From positions 186,001 through 250,000 of the forward strand of contig JACRME010000004.1 of assembly GCA_016235045.1 (NCBI GenBank): a stretch of 64,000 nt of DNA. Reading direction: 5' to 3'. Below the pieces are notes generated by a model. The model did not search any database. It had not been told where the DNA came from and saw only the letters and a list, made by a program, of their open reading frames with translations. Position numbers and translations under genes: made by a program. The DNA is from Nitrosomonadales bacterium (lineage in GTDB: Bacteria > Pseudomonadota > Gammaproteobacteria > Burkholderiales > Gallionellaceae). Within the stretch, counting starts at the first letter, position 1. Every line of letters begins with the position of its first letter. Positions 62,955 to 64,000 of the stretch are shown piece by piece.

Positions 62955-64000
62955 ATGAATATTGAATCTTTTGCTATCTACCTGGCACCGCTTGCATTGA
63001 TCGTTTTCTTTTATCTTCGCGGTCGGCATAAAAAAGAATCTTCCTCCATTGAGGTACTCAACGAGGCCATCGAAGCGGGACTGACCGAACCCTCCTCCTT
63101 GCACCCCGAAATCAACCCCAATATCTGCATGGGTGCAGGTAGCTGCATCACCGCCTGCCCGGAAGAAGCGATCGGCATGATCAAAGGCAAGGCAGTGCTG
63201 ATCAACCCGACCCATTGCATCGGCCACGGCGCGTGCGCCACCGCCTGCCCGCACGACGCGATCAAGCTGGTTTTCGGTACCTCGAAACGCGGCATGGACA
63301 TCCCGCAAGTCAATCCCAACTTTGAAACGAATGTGCCCGGCCTCTACATCGCGGGCGAACTCGGTGGCATGGGATTGATCCGCAAAGCGGCGACGCAAGG
63401 CAGCCAGGCGATAGATCACATCGCCAAACTCAAGGGCAGCAGAAACCCCTACGATGTTGTCATCGTCGGCACGGGCCCGGCCGGATTGGCCGCGACGCTT
63501 GGCGCAATCGAGCACAAGTTGCGCTATGTCACCGTCGAGCAGGAAAGTTCGCTAGGCGGCTGCATCTTCCAGTATCCGCGCAACAAGGTCGTCATGACGG
63601 CCCCGGTGAAACTTCCCGTCGTCGGAAAAATGCAATTCAAGGAGGTCAGCAAGGAAAAGCTGCTTGAATTCTGGCACGGGATCATCATCAAGGCCGGAAT
63701 GAAGCTGAATTACAACGAACGCATGGAGAACGTCACCAAAACCGACAAGGGCTTTATCGTCAAGACCAGCAAAGGTTCCTACGAAACCCGCGCAGTGCTG
63801 CTCGCCATCGGACGCCGCGGCACACCGCGCAAATTGGGAGTTCCCGGCGAAGATCTGCCGAAAGTGGTGTACCGCCTGATCGAACCCGAACAATACAAGA
63901 ATATGCATGTCCTGGTGGTAGGCGGCGGCGACAGCGCCCTGGAAGCCGCCATGGCCATCGCCGAGCAACCCGGCACCACCGTTACGCTTTCCTACCGCAG
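62955..64000 (+). CDS. Membrane-anchored ferredoxin-flavoprotein oxidoreductase, cut by window edge
   Basis: At least 348 codons are visible. An N-terminal membrane helix (about 5-21, FAIYLAPLALIVFFYL) precedes two ferredoxin-like motifs: CMGAGSCITACP (about 58) and CIGHGACATACP (about 85). In each the second Cys of CxxCxxCxxxCP is replaced (Ala, His). A segment NVPGLYIAGELGG follows, then an FAD-binding VVIVGTGPAGLAATLG and an NAD(P)-binding LVVGGGDSALEAAMAI. There is no redox CxxC of thioredoxin reductase. It is divergent from the multihaem operon and a likely cytoplasmic electron exchanger with NAD(P)H. The C-terminus is not seen. Confidence 0.85.
   Translation, partial: MNIESFAIYLAPLALIVFFYLRGRHKKESSSIEVLNEAIEAGLTEPSSLHPEINPNICMGAGSCITACPEEAIGMIKGKAVLINPTHCIGHGACATACPHDAIKLVFGTSKRGMDIPQVNPNFETNVPGLYIAGELGGMGLIRKAATQGSQAIDHIAKLKGSRNPYDVVIVGTGPAGLAATLGAIEHKLRYVTVEQESSLGGCIFQYPRNKVVMTAPVKLPVVGKMQFKEVSKEKLLEFWHGIIIKAGMKLNYNERMENVTKTDKGFIVKTSKGSYETRAVLLAIGRRGTPRKLGVPGEDLPKVVYRLIEPEQYKNMHVLVVGGGDSALEAAMAIAEQPGTTVTLSYR

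Noticed and set aside
62850-63515. A 221-codon minus-strand frame at the start of the ferredoxin-flavoprotein gene
   Set aside because: It is antisense to clear Fe-S and FAD motifs and has no domain signal.

Overview
This window is a motility, signalling and respiration region of a chromosome with high GC content, most likely from a betaproteobacterium of the Nitrosomonadales. A Gallionellaceae-like iron-oxidiser is my best guess. That is an inference from three things: FlhDC occurring together with FlhF/FlhG, sucCD, and a large multihaem cytochrome cluster. No rRNA, tRNA, CRISPR array or transposase was recognised.

Layout. 1-11080 is a flagellar region: flgBCD (minus strand), flgA-flgM-flgN (plus strand, with a near-consensus sigma-28 promoter before flgM) and flhB, flhA-flhF-flhG-fliA-motC-motD (minus strand). 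motC carries an internal frameshifting deletion. 11178-18165 holds a diguanylate cyclase, a small HTH regulator, and a large hybrid histidine kinase overlapping a REC-EAL-REC regulator. 18321-33258 is a chemotaxis block on the minus strand: cheB without a receiver domain, cheR, a soluble zinc-domain receptor, a membrane receptor, cheA, cheZ, cheY, two cheV genes and three receptors that each carry a CxxCH haem c motif. No cheW is present. 33331-36322 holds motAB and the master regulator flhDC, with a sigma-28-like promoter and a strong hairpin upstream of flhD.

36771-38675 has a decayed type IV pilin accessory gene and two near-identical pilins; a sigma-54-like promoter precedes the first pilin. 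38909-51320 is a long minus-strand run that looks like one signalling system: CHASE2 Ser/Thr kinase, PP2C phosphatase, FHA protein, CHASE2 adenylate cyclase, class II-like cyclic nucleotide phosphodiesterase, cNMP-binding/rhodanese protein, GAF-MshEN-GspE ATPase and GAF-HD-GYP protein. It contains enzymes to make, bind and degrade cAMP plus a phosphorylation circuit, and ends beside the pilins. 51411-54728 holds a universal stress protein, a TerC-family membrane protein and sucCD.

54876-64000 is the most striking segment. On the minus strand are a b-type cytochrome-like membrane protein, a 21-haem cytochrome built of seven three-haem units, two paralogous cytochromes with about 13 and 16 haem sites, and a TPR outer-membrane beta-barrel. 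A ferredoxin-flavoprotein is divergent and runs off the window end. Together they could form an electron path between the cytoplasm and the outer membrane, a porin-cytochrome type conduit. Two strong hairpins inside the operon may set relative expression.
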